In this document: piece by piece, positions 1 to 12,286 of the stretch
How positions within the stretch are numbered: position 1 is the first letter of the stretch
Layout of the letters: each line of letters opens with the position of its first letter
Assembly: GCA_029204225.1 (NCBI GenBank)
Contig: CM055093.1
Coordinates: forward strand, 25,711,766 to 25,775,765
Reading direction: 5' to 3'
DNA length: 64,000 bases
From: Diphasiastrum complanatum
Taxonomy: Eukaryota > Streptophyta > Lycopodiopsida > Lycopodiales > Lycopodiaceae
Program-made: the position numbers and the translations under genes
Notes under the pieces: model-generated
The model's input: the letters and a program-made list of their open reading frames with translations, nothing else
Databases searched by the model: none
Told to the model about the DNA's origin: nothing

Positions 1-1740
1 CTTGAGATTTAAAACCTTTCTTGAAAGTTGAGCTCTTAAATTACAAAAAACACACCCCATATATGCAAAGAAAGAGGCCTTAATTTAAATCTTAGAAAAT
101 CAAATTTGCATCTTAAGTCTCAAACACATTGGACAAAACAAAAAGTTATTGGCCTAATTTGACTATGAAAACACATTTGACATGCCAAAACCAGAATTTA
201 CCACCAATCCATACCAAAAGCACATGCTAAACCACACTAAAACATATGTGTGCATGGAAGAAAACAAAAAACAAGGCAAATGACTACTCTTGGATAACAT
301 AGATGAAAAACTCAAGAATTACTTGAGCATTGCAATAAACACCAATTAGATTCTAACCAAATCAGAATTATGTAATTATTCCCAACTAATTTGTGCTGGT
401 TGTCGGTAGGCATGCACACTTGTTCTAATTCCTTGATAAATAGCCAACCTACTAATAAAGTATATTATGTATTAGGGTTTCAAGCACTAGTTTCAACTTG
501 AGTTATGTGATGTGTACTTTGGTGCTTAGTCATCTCAAAACTTTGTCAAGCACTAGTTAGATCTCGTGTAAGGTGTAATTTGGTGTTCCATCTCTTCATG
601 ACATTTAGACTTCAACAAAACATTATCTTAATAAGTACTATTTTCATATTTCAATGAATGATGCAATAATTCATAGGCTCTTTTGCCTGTCCTTTCATGA
701 ACCACAAGTCTCAACAAATCTTACTCATTATATAATAAATAACATCCATGAACCACAAGTTTCAACAAATTCTACTACTTATATAAGTTAGGAGTCATGC
801 CTTCTTATGCCTTTGCCTCAAGCTCACATAACTTTAAGAAATTTTCATGTTAATATGAAATTATACATTTGTATGGTTATTTATTATAAATAATAAGCAT
901 GTATCTCTCAAAATTACAAAAATATTAAAAATGTTTCATTCAATTTTTTCCCAAGGATTTATTTCAGGGAAGCCCCTACTTTCTCAGGCCTTCCCCTATA
1001 CCTATTGCATTAAGCTAGGCTAGAAAGCATTCAACTCAATTCGAATTATCACCATAATCTATCACAAACCTTAAATAAACTAAGCCCATAAAGGAAGGAA
1101 AAAGTTGACTAGGGACTCTTTGGAGGCCCTTCTCTTACACTTATGGCATTAAGTCCTAATAGGTCTTTAGCTCAATTGTGGATGTCACCATAATTTATCA
1201 CAAAGCTTATAATCAGCTAAGCTAGAATGGGGGGATGATAAAGTTGACTAGTCGTAGACATGGAAGGCACTCTAGAAGGGATAAGTGTATTAAGCACCAC
1301 CACTCCAATGGCAATGGTGGCCTCACACCCTTCTAAGGATGAAGAACATATCATTGCATATTAGGAGATGGTGTTGTAAGTTGTAACTATTCTTTTCCCT
1401 TAGATAGGTGTGAGCCCACCAATGTCAATGCCTTGGTGTTGTGGAATATGATATTCCTTCTAAAAGAGGCACACATATTGACATCTTACCATGGTTAAGG
1501 CAAAGCTAAAAATTGGCTAAGCTTAGAAATGGAATAATAACTAGTCTAGGCATAACAAGTTGAATATAAAGGGTTATAAAAAAACAAAGAGCATGATGCT
1601 AATGCCTTCCTAGGCCGTCAAAGGATGTAGCAAGTTGCAACAAAATTGGCTGAAAATATGCTTTTTTCGGTGGGTGATACGTCCGAAGTACTCACCATGC
1701 ACTCACTCACACTCACCTGTCCATTTCGAAGAGTCCTCTT
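1..1740. other. No recognisable gene
   Basis: AT-rich non-coding sequence with no long open frame on either strand. A short imperfect direct repeat (ATGAACCACAAGTYTCAACAAA) occurs near 695 and near 749. I see no coding or RNA signal here. Confidence 0.6.
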
Positions 1741-2060
1741 GGGGACGTTACAAGCAATATATGGATTGAGATCCTTCTCCTTACATAATATCATTTTTTA
1801 AAATTTCATGAAGAAAAGGGATGTGCCTCTTGAGATCCTTCTCCTCACATAATGTCATTTTTGAAAGTTTCATGAAGTAAAGGAGGTGCCTCTCCAGAAT
1901 CTTTGCTTCCCTTTTTTATTTTTTATGTTTTTAAAACTTTGTACATGCACCTTTTGATGTGGGAAGGTGCACTTAAAATACATGTAAATGTTTTTTTTTT
2001 GAGTGCACCTTCCTTGCGGAAGGTTGCATTTAAAAAAATTTATGAAAAAAAAAAGGTTAA
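1741..2060. repeat. Dispersed non-coding repeat, left copy
   Basis: Contains two tandem versions of a block with TTCATGAAG followed by an A-rich run and a GGTGCCTC-type motif (near 1807 and 1870). Downstream are T-rich and A-rich tracts around the words CATGCACCTTTTGATGTG and AGGTGCA. A related block sits at 10480-10615, on the other side of the fucosyltransferase gene. No open frame. Probably a decayed non-autonomous element; family not recognised. Confidence 0.4.
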
Positions 2061-2167
2061 AAAAGAGTAAAAAATGAAACTAGGGATGCCTCCTCGAGAC
2101 ATTCCCCGTGATGATGCCATATTTAACTGTTTGAGTTGGAATTTGCTTTGTGCATCGACTGATTATA

Positions 2168-2494
2168 TTACGCGGGGTTGATGAAGAACGTCGGCCATCG
2201 CTGATTCTTGTCATAATAGTGTCCTACAACAGCACGATCACCTTCCTGATCGGGCTGGGGCGCCAGATCAGAGCTTGCTTGTAAAAATTGCGACGTCAGC
2301 GGAAAAAATTGTTTGTGGAAGAATCGCATCTGTTGTTTGCTTTGTGCAAAAGCCCTTGATCTTTGGCATGCGTCTTTGGTCGCTAAATTGGCCAACACTG
2401 GTCCAACAACGATGAATTGATCAAAAAGCGTCTTGCCGGATGACGGAAGGACGTCTAGATAGACGTCCTTGTGTACGTGCTATATGAAATGCGG
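2168..2494 (-). other. Open frame of uncertain status, divergent from the fucosyltransferase
   Basis: Open for about 108 codons between a stop near 2480-2494 and the TAA at 2168, with no ATG at a sensible place; it could only be an internal or terminal exon. The N-terminal part carries a LFDQFIVVGP-like stretch that loosely recalls the start of uDENN domains, but I cannot confirm homology. It lies about 125 bp upstream of the fucosyltransferase ATG in the opposite direction. Codon composition is protein-like, with a mixed hydrophobic/charged pattern. It may equally be chance. Confidence 0.2.
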
Positions 2495-2583
2495 TAGTAG
2501 GATCGTGTGGTTGCTGCTGTATGCGCGGAAATTGGCTGATTTTATGCAGAGCGAAAGTGGGGTATTTTTGTGATGTGAGGTTG

Positions 2584-2592
2584 ATTATATAA
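2584..2592 (+). promoter_or_regulatory. TATA-box-like motif upstream of the fucosyltransferase
   Basis: TTATATAAG lies about 30 bp before the first ATG at 2619. If it is the real TATA box, the leader would be very short and translation might start at the in-frame ATG at 2628 or 2649 instead. Confidence 0.35.
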
Positions 2593-2618
2593 GATCGCAA
2601 GAAAGATTAAAGTGTGCA

Positions 2619-5483
2619 ATGATCAGGATGCTCAAGAAGGCGGTCAAGATGGGAATTCAGCACACAATACATGTGATTGTTGCGACATTCCTGCTCCTAC
2701 TCCTGGGGTTCTTTGCTTTGAACGCCTACTATCCCTCCTTTCTTGCCGGATTCGACTTCAAGAGAGACATATTTGAACAGCCATTTGCAAGAAAACCCTG
2801 CGAAAAGCTCAATGTATCAAGTGCGTTCTCTCTCTCTCTCTCTCTCTCTCCTTCCTTATTCCTTTCTTGACTCTAAGCAAAAGAGCACCTTTTTGACATG
2901 CCTATGCAAACTTCCGCAACGAAAGCAAATGAGCAAGCGGCAGAAGAAAGACTACCCTACACGTACATCGCTGTGTATCGCCTTTAATCATCCTAGTCGA
3001 AAGAACATTAAGGATTGTAAGACGCGTCAAGTTTCATGATTCATATATTCTTGTTGGGTTAGCAATTGTAAACTCACTTTTACCTTACGTTTCTGCTTTC
3101 CTGTAGTTAAGAGTCATGAGCACATATTTCTGGTTCTGTGAATGACCGGCCGTTTGTTGGTCTTCTTGGAATGAACCTGCTCAGTTTCTGATGAGCATCT
3201 GTGTCTCAGAAAATTCATTGACAGTAGGATCGACCTGCATAAGGAACACTTCTAATTTCTATTCCCACGCTTTGATTATATGCGAATGATCTGTATACTG
3301 TAGCGGAGTCATTGTCTTGACTAACTAATAATATTTCAGACAGCTCTGATAAATGACTGTCAGATATATTAATATTATTTCTCTTTGTAACCTTGAACGA
3401 GTAGGCCTGACGAATTTCTTAGGATTTGTGCGTTGCATTTAAGAAAGATGAACATTCTGGGCATTCACTACGTATATCGTTTAAAGATGGATATAGATGA
3501 TTGCACCCGTCTCGTTTTAGAGTCACGTCTCACTTATGCTGGCAGCTGTATTAGCTGACAATCAAGATCGATGACCCCCCATTCTTGTTCAGAAAAGAAG
3601 AGACTGTTTTTTATTAACGATCAAGTAAAGAAATTTGACCCTAGTCTGATGCTGTTCTTAAGGGTTCAAAGCACACAACCTTGTGCATGCAACCGAGTCA
3701 TTTAATTGTCATGCCTACGGTTAGCTACTTATAATCGGCAGAAGGTCTGGGTTTGGTGCGTTATCTAGGGTCGACCAATAGTTCGAATGGATAGAGCGCT
3801 ATATTTGAGAACACTTTGACGTAGCCTTTAGGACAGTAGTTGCTTTGCTGGGGTACGGTGTTACGACGGCGATGTCCTACGAACCACAAGTTACAAAGGT
3901 TGTTATATATGAGCAATATACGACGTCGCATGTGTTGCACGATTTCTAGAATGATTATTGCTGCTATTATAGCAATATTTGCTGGTTGTAATCCTTTTAG
4001 AATGCAACAATAGCTACTGGAGGACCCACAGTACTTACCGACCCAATATTACCTTCCGAAGTAAAAATGGATGATCGAAAGCTTTGACACATCAACATGA
4101 ACGTTTTGATCAGAACGTGCTATACAAATTGTGGAGAAGAATTTTAGAATCGACGTCATGGTCATGTTGCATACCTGCTACTATAATATTTTACCTCCTA
4201 CCAGTTCTGGCGTTGGGAATAAGCGTAACCTGCCAGCGGGCTTCATGAAGCACATGGTACTAGAACGACTAGTTATGATTATAAAAAATAAACGAGGCTC
4301 ATTGTTTTCTACAAAGTACATTTTGAAGAAGTAGAAGGATTGTTACATTCAGTTAGGCGAGCTACACTGACTGTCTGATTGCAATCTGGAATAGCAAATT
4401 AATATACCTCCTGGAAATAAAGGAGATTGACCAAAAATCTAAACGTTTCTCAAAGTTATCTAGAAATTCTTTAGATATTATGACTTGCATGGCTAACCAG
4501 AAACTGAATATACTGACACTGCAGGCTACGGCAGTAATACAATCAAAGATCATGGCTTAGATTTAAGAGCAGTACTACTCGAAGCCAATGAGGAGCGAAT
4601 TCTTCAATTATCGAGTATGTGGAAAGCCTCTTCCTCCCTTGACGGCAAATATATGACTCGTTCCAGTGGGCGCAATATCCTTCCTAAAGAATTCCTTGCA
4701 AACATGCCACGTGCGCCACATTTGGAAAACTGCAAGTCTCGATCAATCCAAAATCGGCGGCAAGACACCCGAGACATTGATGGCAAGCGGCCATCCTGGC
4801 TACCTTGGAAGGGGCAGTTGGGTGCTGATCTTGGAAAGAACATCGAAGACGAGGATATGGGAGAGGAGATGCTCTATAATGCAACACGAACAATAGAAGG
4901 TCCCTATCCGCCATGGGTAGGTCACACAACTCGAATTCTGTGTGTATGTACTGTGTGTATCTGTGAGAGAGAGAGAAAGAGAGAGACCATGTTAACACTT
5001 ATAGACAAAACGAGAGTCTGTTGTCACATGTATTTTCGGATTTGAACAATGCAGGTCAACTAGATTCGCTTGATGGAGACGTGCATTTTACTATATTCCA
5101 TAATGGCACCTGGATATATTGATTGCAGCCCTACCCTTACTCCTTCAATGTATTGGACTAGATAGCAGTTGTTTGAAGGCCCATTGTAAAGATATAATGG
5201 CAAGTCCTCTCGTCGAACAACAGTATTGTGGCATTACCCAGACTTGCGTCGTATAATGGTTGTTTCGAGGCCCATTGTAAGGATAGAGGATGATCCATTA
5301 TATCATTACCATAGGACAACAAACACCCATTAGTGTACATAATGTGGGTAGAAAAAATCTTTACAAAATTGAAGCCAAGTTCAATTAGGATGGCATTCCA
5401 AATGCATAAGATTCCGGAACGAGCGTTCCGAAAAGTTGGAAGGCGAAAACAAATTCAATAAATAAATAAATAGTTTAACTTCC

Positions 5484-5539
<56 letters not shown>

Positions 5540-7953
5540 GAATGTATGTTGTGTTAGAGAAAACATGTTTTGGAGCTTTTCATTGGTCCATGTTTGCCCT
5601 AAAATGTCTTTGAAGGGTAGTTGAAAGGGCAGTAGCTTTATGTGCATCCATCTTGAAAGAAGTTTAAACTAAGTCAGGTATTTCAAATGGATTTACCTAT
5701 AGTAATCAGCCTATTTTGCAACCAAGTCACTATCCATGTATTAGGCCCTGCCTACAAGATTGGAGTATAATGCGCATCAAGGTATCTCACTTAGGACTTG
5801 AGCACATTGCACTTTCATGGACAAATCAACCACACTTTATATCCCCTTATCCAACTCAACCAATGCAAGGGATAAACACATTCTACACAATAGATGGTAG
5901 TGTCAGTTGCATACTCAATATCTAATTGTTGAGTGCCAAGGTTGAATGGAATGCAATAGTTTGAAGGAGTGGTGCCTATGAGATGGGATATAGACCATGC
6001 CATTTTTTAAAAATGAGTATATTTGATAGACTGTTGATAAGATTTATTGCAATTGACAAGCAATGTAGTCATGTCCATATAAAACAAGGAAAATATAAGA
6101 TCATAAGATACAAAGATAGCTCAAGCCATATGAAGATGCCAAGAATGCCAAGGTAATAAAAATTGGGACAAACTCAAAATAGGCACATAGAGCCTAAACA
6201 ATGAGTGTCAACCACATACCATGATATAACAATTGTTGTAGGCTCCAAATAAACCACTATAGCCACAAATAAGAAAATGGCTTCATTGATATGAAAAGAG
6301 CTCGATATGGCTGTTTAGAACTAGAATTATTTGAAAAATAGCAATGGTGTCCATCGCAGTGGGGTGTATGGGTAGAGTTGTTGATTGCCGCCGGAAAGGT
6401 GCAGGCTCGAATCCCGACCACTGTGTAGTGACATCTAAGAAACTTAGCTCCGTAAATGGCATTGCCAAGTTGTACATGCTGTGTATAATGACCACTAGTT
6501 GCTTAACATGTTTATAAAAAAGATAGCAATAGATTCCTAAATAGTAACCAGATAATATGCAAAAGGACTACTCTGAATAGAATGTTGTTCATATTGTCTA
6601 AGAAATTGCTACAATAACATGTAAATATTGTAGAGGAAATTGTAGCTTTGCCTGAGCTATAGAAATCTAAGTATCATCTAAATGAGCATGTGCTAATACC
6701 TCGGTTGGACATGCATATGCCTCACGAGATTGACCATGCGCCCCTATACCACAACATCTCTATCAATCTGTGCAAGTGCCTAGTCAATTTTAAAAGCATG
6801 CAGTGTCTCATAACATTGATCTTGATGTCTTGCTTCTCACAACACGGAGCTTATATAGACATAGATATGCCTCATGCCAGTGATGGCTTCTATGTACGTA
6901 CATTTCTGAATTGGGCAGGTTGAAGGGGCAGTTGAGGATAACTTACCAATGACCAGACGTGTTCAAAGAGATATCTGGCTGCATCAGCATCCCCAAAACT
7001 GCAGCGATCCAAGAATCAAATTCCTGTTTACAAAATGGGACCAAAGGCCAAATCTGGGACTTGGAGCTCTTATAATTTCCATGTCGGGAATCCTAGCCAA
7101 TGCATTGGAGGATAAAAGAGTGCTTGTCACAGATTACTTGACACGAGCTGACCATGATGGTTGTGAAGGTAAGAACTTGCGAAACTGTAGCTCTTCCATA
7201 TTTCTTTAAAGTCATTGGTGAAAAGTGTTGCATTTACGAAAGAGGGCAGTGCCATGGGAGATTATTTACGATGAACAGTGCTCTGAAATAGTCACTCTAC
7301 AACGAGCTAATTCCCACCTAAGCTATTCTTTCCTACTAGCCTCCATAATGGACAAATTGCATGAAGCAATTCAACGCCTCGTCAAGTTCTGATTTTGGAT
7401 CCGATAACGTTTCAACAAGTAAACCTAAGGCACACTACTGCGACTTTGACCAACCACACAAAACATGGGGAACCACTTAAGAGACGACATTGGAAGTAAC
7501 AAGCAGCCCTGTTATCCTTAAGCTTGCAGTCAGCTCGTAGATTTCTTGCAAATCCTACTCTAAGATTACTCAGATATCTCATCGAGGTTTCCTTGTAATG
7601 TTCGACTCTGTCAATGTATTTATCAACTAAAGTTTGAACAACCACTTTCACATTCTTGAGATTAAGTGTAATATGGGACATGGGCATTTTGTGGAGTGCT
7701 GATATATTACACCATTTCTTCTGGCTTGAAGGTGCTGCGCGCTCCCAGTGGTCATGCTATTTTTTGCCAGAAACTTCCAAAGAATGCAGGCAGCGGGCCT
7801 TGGATTTATCCAAACAAAAGAAAGCATGGAATGATGGTGTGATAGTCAATGCAGGGGACTTCTCATCTTCAAAGATCTGGTTCAGCAAGATTCCAGAGTA
7901 AGTAATCAGCAACCCAATCTGTTGTAAGACGGTGTTTGTGTCTGTGTATGATC

Positions 7954-7996
<43 letters not shown>

Positions 7997-9329
7997 GCGC
8001 TCATCTTTCACACAATACACAGACGAAGCAAATAGCTTTTGCAATTAGTGAGGAACACCTACAACATACTTTTAAAGGACAATGTGATTACAAACTAGCC
8101 CAATCTCTGCATCCCTGAAGGTTTTGAAAATTGTGACTTTGTCATCCTTTTTTCCCCAAAAGTTATCTCGTGGGCCTCATATACTAGATGCATATTGGAG
8201 GCACTTTTAATGATACCGGGTAGGGATTGTCATAAGTATTTGAATTGGAGAATGGGCTACGTTGTAAGGAATAGAAATTAAGTTACTCAGAATTTTGTTC
8301 GATTTATAGAGTTCAATGTATCGAAGTAGTAAGCATGTTCAGATAACCTTTAGTTGCATGTACTACAGGTATTGGGGAGAACCTTGGAAACGCATGCATC
8401 CAACAACAGAAGTAGATGACAAAATCTTGATACACCATAATGCCATGGATAGAAGGTGGTGGAGAGCACAGGTAGGCATATATTTTTCCATATGATCCTC
8501 ATAGCTTTGTCATAAATGTTTTGCATGTTTTGCTCTTTCTTAATGGTGAGCACAAAGAAAGGAGAAATTGTGCACGTGAAACAAAATCATAGCGTAAATC
8601 TTTTCAGAGAACGTATCCAATTAATTTATTGGCATATACTTGTTAACAGAGAGGTTCTCATAAATTTTGTAATAAAACGTCTGCGTAAATCTCTTAACAT
8701 AAATAGGAAAACCTTTGTGGTGATCGCATGATAAGTGTCCATCGCGATTGTCATTTTCAATGCATGTTCAATAGGAATTTGAGTAGGCAAGCTTGTAGAT
8801 ATGTCTAATGCTCGACATGATATCAAGTTTCAACCAGGCAATACGTTATCTAATGCGTTTTCCAAGCGAATACACCTGCAAGCTACTTAACAAAGCCCGA
8901 CATCAGGCATTTGGTCACGAAGCAGCAGCAATGGTTTTGCAATCCATACCAAATGAATGGCCACAGGTGCAATGGGTTTGGTTCTAGTGTTCATGTGAAG
9001 CTATTATATTAGTAACCAAAAGAGCTATATGCTTCAGATTAGATAATTATCTTATTCGATCCATGTAGCTGCAAGACCTTGAATTGATTCAATGGTACAT
9101 GCTTGATCCACAGAGAACTATAGAAAGGAAAGAAGGCCCGATGGAGCATTTACTATGGTCTTCACAACGGCCATGGATTCCGCGACCTCTTACGAGCATT
9201 CATGTCAGATTGGGTGATAAGGCCTCAGAGATGAAGTTGGTTAGCTTTGATGGTTACATGAAACTTGCCACACGGCTGCGATCTCACTTTCCTCAAGCTA
9301 GAAATGTATGGCTCTCAACAGAAATGCAG

Positions 9330-9394
<65 letters not shown>

Positions 9395-9884
9395 CTCTCT
9401 CTCTCAAGATCCCAGGGTAGAGCGAAGGACATAAAAAGTATTTTCAGGGGACTCTTCTTTATTTCCACCCTATGGTTGATTCACATTTTGTTCAACCACA
9501 TAGCCATAGAAAAAGCGGTCTCATAGCTCAATGTCTGAAATTAATTGTACCAACCTTTTGTTTTCAAGCTCTTTCTATCGAAATAACTATTCTGAAGTGT
9601 TTCAGGATGTCATAGAGCAGTCGAAGTTGTATTCTGGATGGAGTTTCTATTACAGTAAGGTTACCAGGCAGACAGGAAACACAAGCATGCATTCGTATGA
9701 GACAGGTCTAGGGCGCAGAACAAGCACGAACAATGCTTTTGTCAACTTGCTGATGGCAGCTGACGCAGATTTCTTTATTGGAGCTCTTGGGTCGACTTGG
9801 TGTATCTTGATAGATGGTCTGAGGTGTACAGCAGGAAAGGAAATGGCAGGCTATCTAAGTGTTAACAAGGACCGCTACTGGTGA
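2619..9884 (+). CDS. Alpha-(1,6)-fucosyltransferase-like protein (FUT8-like), eight exons
   Basis: Exons: 2619-2820, 4525-4916, 6919-7168, 7732-7897, 8369-8471, 8838-8966, 9069-9329 and 9606-9884. Every intron is GT-AG, all phases agree, and the sum is 1782 nt (593 residues plus TGA). The N-terminus has a short basic stretch and then one hydrophobic segment (about residues 18-38), as expected of a type II Golgi protein. Family signs: an HQHPQNCSD motif, a glycine-rich LGLGALIISMSG segment before RVLVTDYLTRADHDGC, a WWRAQAIRYLMRF segment, the GDP-fucose-binding-type HVRLGDKASEM, WLSTEMQ, and C-terminal FFIGALGSTWC with GYLSVNKDRYW. Known FUT8-type enzymes transfer fucose from GDP-fucose to glycans; the plant members' acceptor is not established. 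Length matches plant homologues as I recall them. No breaks seen, so it is probably functional. Confidence 0.9.
2821..4524 (+). other. Intron 1 of the fucosyltransferase gene
   Basis: Donor GTGCGT, acceptor CTGCAG, phase 1. It opens with a CT microsatellite at about 2827-2851. The remaining ~1.65 kb holds no recognisable element or supported ORF. Confidence 0.75.
2827..2851. repeat. (CT)n microsatellite at the start of intron 1
   Basis: About 12 uninterrupted CT units beginning six bases after the exon 1 donor site. Confidence 0.95.
4964..4986. repeat. (GA)n microsatellite near the start of intron 2
   Basis: Slightly interrupted GA run about 47 bp after the exon 2 donor (GTAGGT at 4917), preceded by a TGTGTGTATG-rich stretch. 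Confidence 0.9.
5484..5540. repeat. (GA)n microsatellite inside intron 2
   Basis: Long GA run with one interruption, preceded by an AATAAATAAATAA stretch. It lies in the 2-kb intron 2 (4917-6918). Confidence 0.95.
6346..6522 (+). mobile_element. Candidate tRNA-derived SINE in intron 2
   Basis: About 177 bp with a box A-like word (GTATGGGTAGAGTTG, near 6366) and a good box B (GGCTCGAATCCCG, near 6405), spaced as in a tRNA-derived RNA polymerase III promoter. The 3' end is A-rich (TTTATAAAAAAG). The block is flanked by an 8-bp direct repeat ATAGCAAT (6338-6345 and 6523-6530), which fits a target-site duplication. A tRNA gene is unlikely because no cloverleaf closes around the boxes. The family is unnamed here and the tRNA of origin is not determined. 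Confidence 0.6.
7169..7731 (+). other. Intron 3 of the fucosyltransferase gene
   Basis: Donor GTAAGA, acceptor GAAG before 7732, phase 1. No repeat or ORF that I can support inside it. Confidence 0.75.
7955..7994. repeat. (GA)n microsatellite near the start of intron 4
   Basis: About 20 GA units, about 57 bp after the donor GTAAGT at 7898 and again preceded by a TGTGTCTGTGTATGA stretch, as in intron 2. Confidence 0.95.
9332..9403. repeat. (CT)n microsatellite at the start of intron 7
   Basis: About 35 CT units with one CG interruption, starting within three bases of the exon 7 donor. The apparent Ser-Leu repeat proteins read from it are artefacts of the microsatellite. Confidence 0.95.
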
Positions 9885-10479
9885 ACATACTCGCTATGTA
9901 TATATCCCTGGGACTACTCCCATTGCCGTCTTAAACTGCTTTGCTCAGTTTCAAGGAACAAGATGGTGAAATGTACAAAACTATAAAAATCGTGCTTTCA
10001 ACAGCAGACATAAAGACCTTCACAGCTCACGAGTCACCACGTTCATACCACTCACTGTAGCTGTCAGTGAATAGAAGGCTACACGAACATGCATATAAGC
10101 CTGTTCGATCCTATTAAGAAGTAAGATTCCCTGAATAGCAATCACAAAGCATGCGCAGAAATCTTATCTCCTGAAATAGCAGTGATAGATTTCTTCACCG
10201 ATTTAACATGCCTCCAATAGGTATTGAATGTTGTGTAACTTCACTACCATTGTAAACACATTGCACATGCTTTAAAATCATAGATTTCTTCAAGTTTTTA
10301 ATTTATATTGCATTTATTTTGCTAACAAACAAAAAAATAGTTAGCCATTGATGTTTTCTCAATCTACCTTTGCTAATAAACATCTCGCTGAATTTTCAAG
10401 TCTTCCATATCCACTAGTGAACATAACCCCAGCCTAGAAACTACACCCAATATTCCAATCGTTGTAATGTACAATCATT
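9885..10479. other. 3' flank of the fucosyltransferase gene
   Basis: Probable 3' UTR followed by AT-rich intergenic DNA. No further gene or RNA seen. No single convincing polyadenylation signal can be chosen. Confidence 0.5.
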
Positions 10480-10615
10480 TTTCCTTTTTCATGAAGAAAA
10501 AGGAGGTGCCTCACACCACATAATTTGTGCATCCAGCTTTTATTTTTTTTCAAAATTTTTTGTATGCACTTTCTGAGGTGCATGTAAATAAAAAATTATG
10601 GCCAAAAAAAAAAAA
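10480..10615. repeat. Dispersed non-coding repeat, right copy
   Basis: Shares with 1795-1985 the order TTCATGAAG, A-rich run, GGAGGTGCCTC, T-rich tract, TTTTGTATGCAC, AGGTGCATGTAAA, ending in a poly-A run. Same orientation as the left copy. Confidence 0.4.
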
Positions 10616-10779
10616 AGGTTTTCACACCACAACAGGTAGCCCGCCTATGCCGAATACTTAGTACATAGCCCTCTTTGATGGAATCTCAAGCAAATGAAGC
10701 ACTCATGGATGGAAAATAAATAGTTATGTCATATTATGACATTTGTGGTCCCCACACAAGTCTTTGGAACAAGATCTTC

Positions 10780-11473
10780 CCTCATGACTATTGTGGCTTG
10801 TAGATGATCGCGATAGTTTTCGCTTCGCCGGGCACAGCTCTTGATCTTGTCTGCACCTGGTTTTTGCTGCCTACTAGGACTAGCTTGCGGAATTAATGCA
10901 GGATCCTAAGCAAATGACTACTGACCACAGACACAAAATCATTCTATCAAACAAACGACACAAATAATAAAAGATCAAGAGAAGAGAACAATTGTAATTT
11001 GTATTTTCATTATGAGTGAGTTGATCGGTGTCTCACTCGTTGGTTGTCACTCCTCTCACGAATCAACTATGTTTTGCTGTTGGCAGACTATCATGCATAG
11101 CTCAGAGTACTTGAACGCGACTATCTTCTCTTCTGTATCTCTTGTGTATATATTATGTATAGTTTTTGCTCATTCTCTTTTATTGTCTATCTGGGGACAT
11201 TGTAAGGTTACTAAGTAACAATTTAAAAGACATACTTAACCCTAAATTGTTAGTTAGTTATCCCTTGAGGATGTGGTCCTTGGCGGCTGAGCATGGTAGT
11301 CCAAGACTCCACGCTCATCAAACTGCCACCTGTCAGATCGATTTGTTTTCCTTCGGTTCGTGCTCTCTGTCCAGGGTGTCTTTTCGTTGCAGGGACGCAC
11401 ACTTTTCTTTCGTCCTTCGTTTCGTCTTCATAGAGCCCCAGGGAATGGTTGCATGAGTTCACCATTTCCAACA
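10780..11473 (-). repeat. Decayed copia LTR, minus orientation
   Basis: On the minus strand the block starts TGTTGGAAATGGTGAAC, directly after a polypurine tract CAAGAGGGAG (plus 11474-11484). This is the same arrangement as the LTR at 20618. Further shared words include CTATGCATGA followed by GTYTGCCAAC and CTTGATTGCTAGAAT-type sequence. It is therefore the 3' LTR of a copia element that once extended to the right. The left end is approximate. Confidence 0.55.
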
Positions 11474-11490
11474 CTCCCTCTTGAACATTG

Positions 11491-12273
11491 TGTTGAAATG
11501 GAAAAATATTCCATCTTCACTTTAGGCTTGCTACAAACATTGTACTATGCAAGTATGGTGTTCAATAAATGCAAATGCCAAGTTTAGCCTAGATAGAACT
11601 CGAGCTATATGGATATGTCATATCTAATTTGATGATTACAACTTGCATATAGATTGTAGACTTTAGAATTAGCAAAATTATGCTTGTAGAAACTCGTGGC
11701 ATTTCACATGCATTAATTGATAGTGATCCATAGTGACATGCAAGGCATGCACAAAGTGAAATGGACACATGCATGATGATTTGTACATTTCTAGTTAGAA
11801 CTAGGACACTTGGTAAAAGTAGGTAGAGATTCATGCATGAGATGTGACAAATGTCACATAGACTCTAGTTTTCACTTTAGATGTCATCAAAAGGTGGATG
11901 GATGTGGTTCTACCTCGAGCTACCTCAAACTCCATAAATATGTGTAGCCATTCTCATAATTTATGATGAAGAACTAAATCTTTGTAGCTAATTATGCCAT
12001 TTTGGATCCACACCATTTTTGCTTGATATCTCTCTATCTTTCTCTCTCTAACTCGTGTTAAGGCTAACGCCAATACATTAATTTCTTATACTTTTGATTC
12101 ATTGCTATCATTCTCTGTTGCTTAGCATGCTAGATTGTGGTTAAGCCATAACTTCTTGTACTAGATCTTGCTATTCAATCTAGAATCAGGTTATTGTGCT
12201 AATCATAAAGCTTAATTAGATCTATCATACTTGTGGATCATTCCCACACGTGTGAATTCTAGAAATTTTGTCA
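11491..12273 (+). repeat. Candidate 5' LTR of a copia element
   Basis: Begins TGTTGAAATGG and ends TTTTGTCA immediately before a primer-binding site. A CACACGTGTG palindrome lies near the end, as in the LTRs of element A2. The end is well supported by the primer site. The start is inferred from the TG dinucleotide and the adjacent foreign LTR boundary; no partner LTR of this family is present. Confidence 0.45.
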
Positions 12274-12286
12274 TGGTATCAAAGCC
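12274..12286 (+). other. Primer-binding site (initiator tRNA-Met type)
   Basis: TGGTATCAAAGCC matches the usual copia primer site (TGGTATCAGAGC) with one change and sits right after the LTR end. Confidence 0.75.

Noticed and set aside
6350-6425. A tRNA gene
   Set aside because: Box A and B are present but acceptor and anticodon stems do not pair; the A-rich tail and flanking repeat point to a SINE.
9084-9526. Ser-Leu repeat proteins across 9308-9434
   Set aside because: They are translations of the (CT)n microsatellite in intron 7; the real exon ends at 9329.
11012-11587. Several plus-strand ORFs near 11.0-11.6 kb
   Set aside because: They lie inside a decayed minus-oriented copia LTR and its boundary; no family or splice support.
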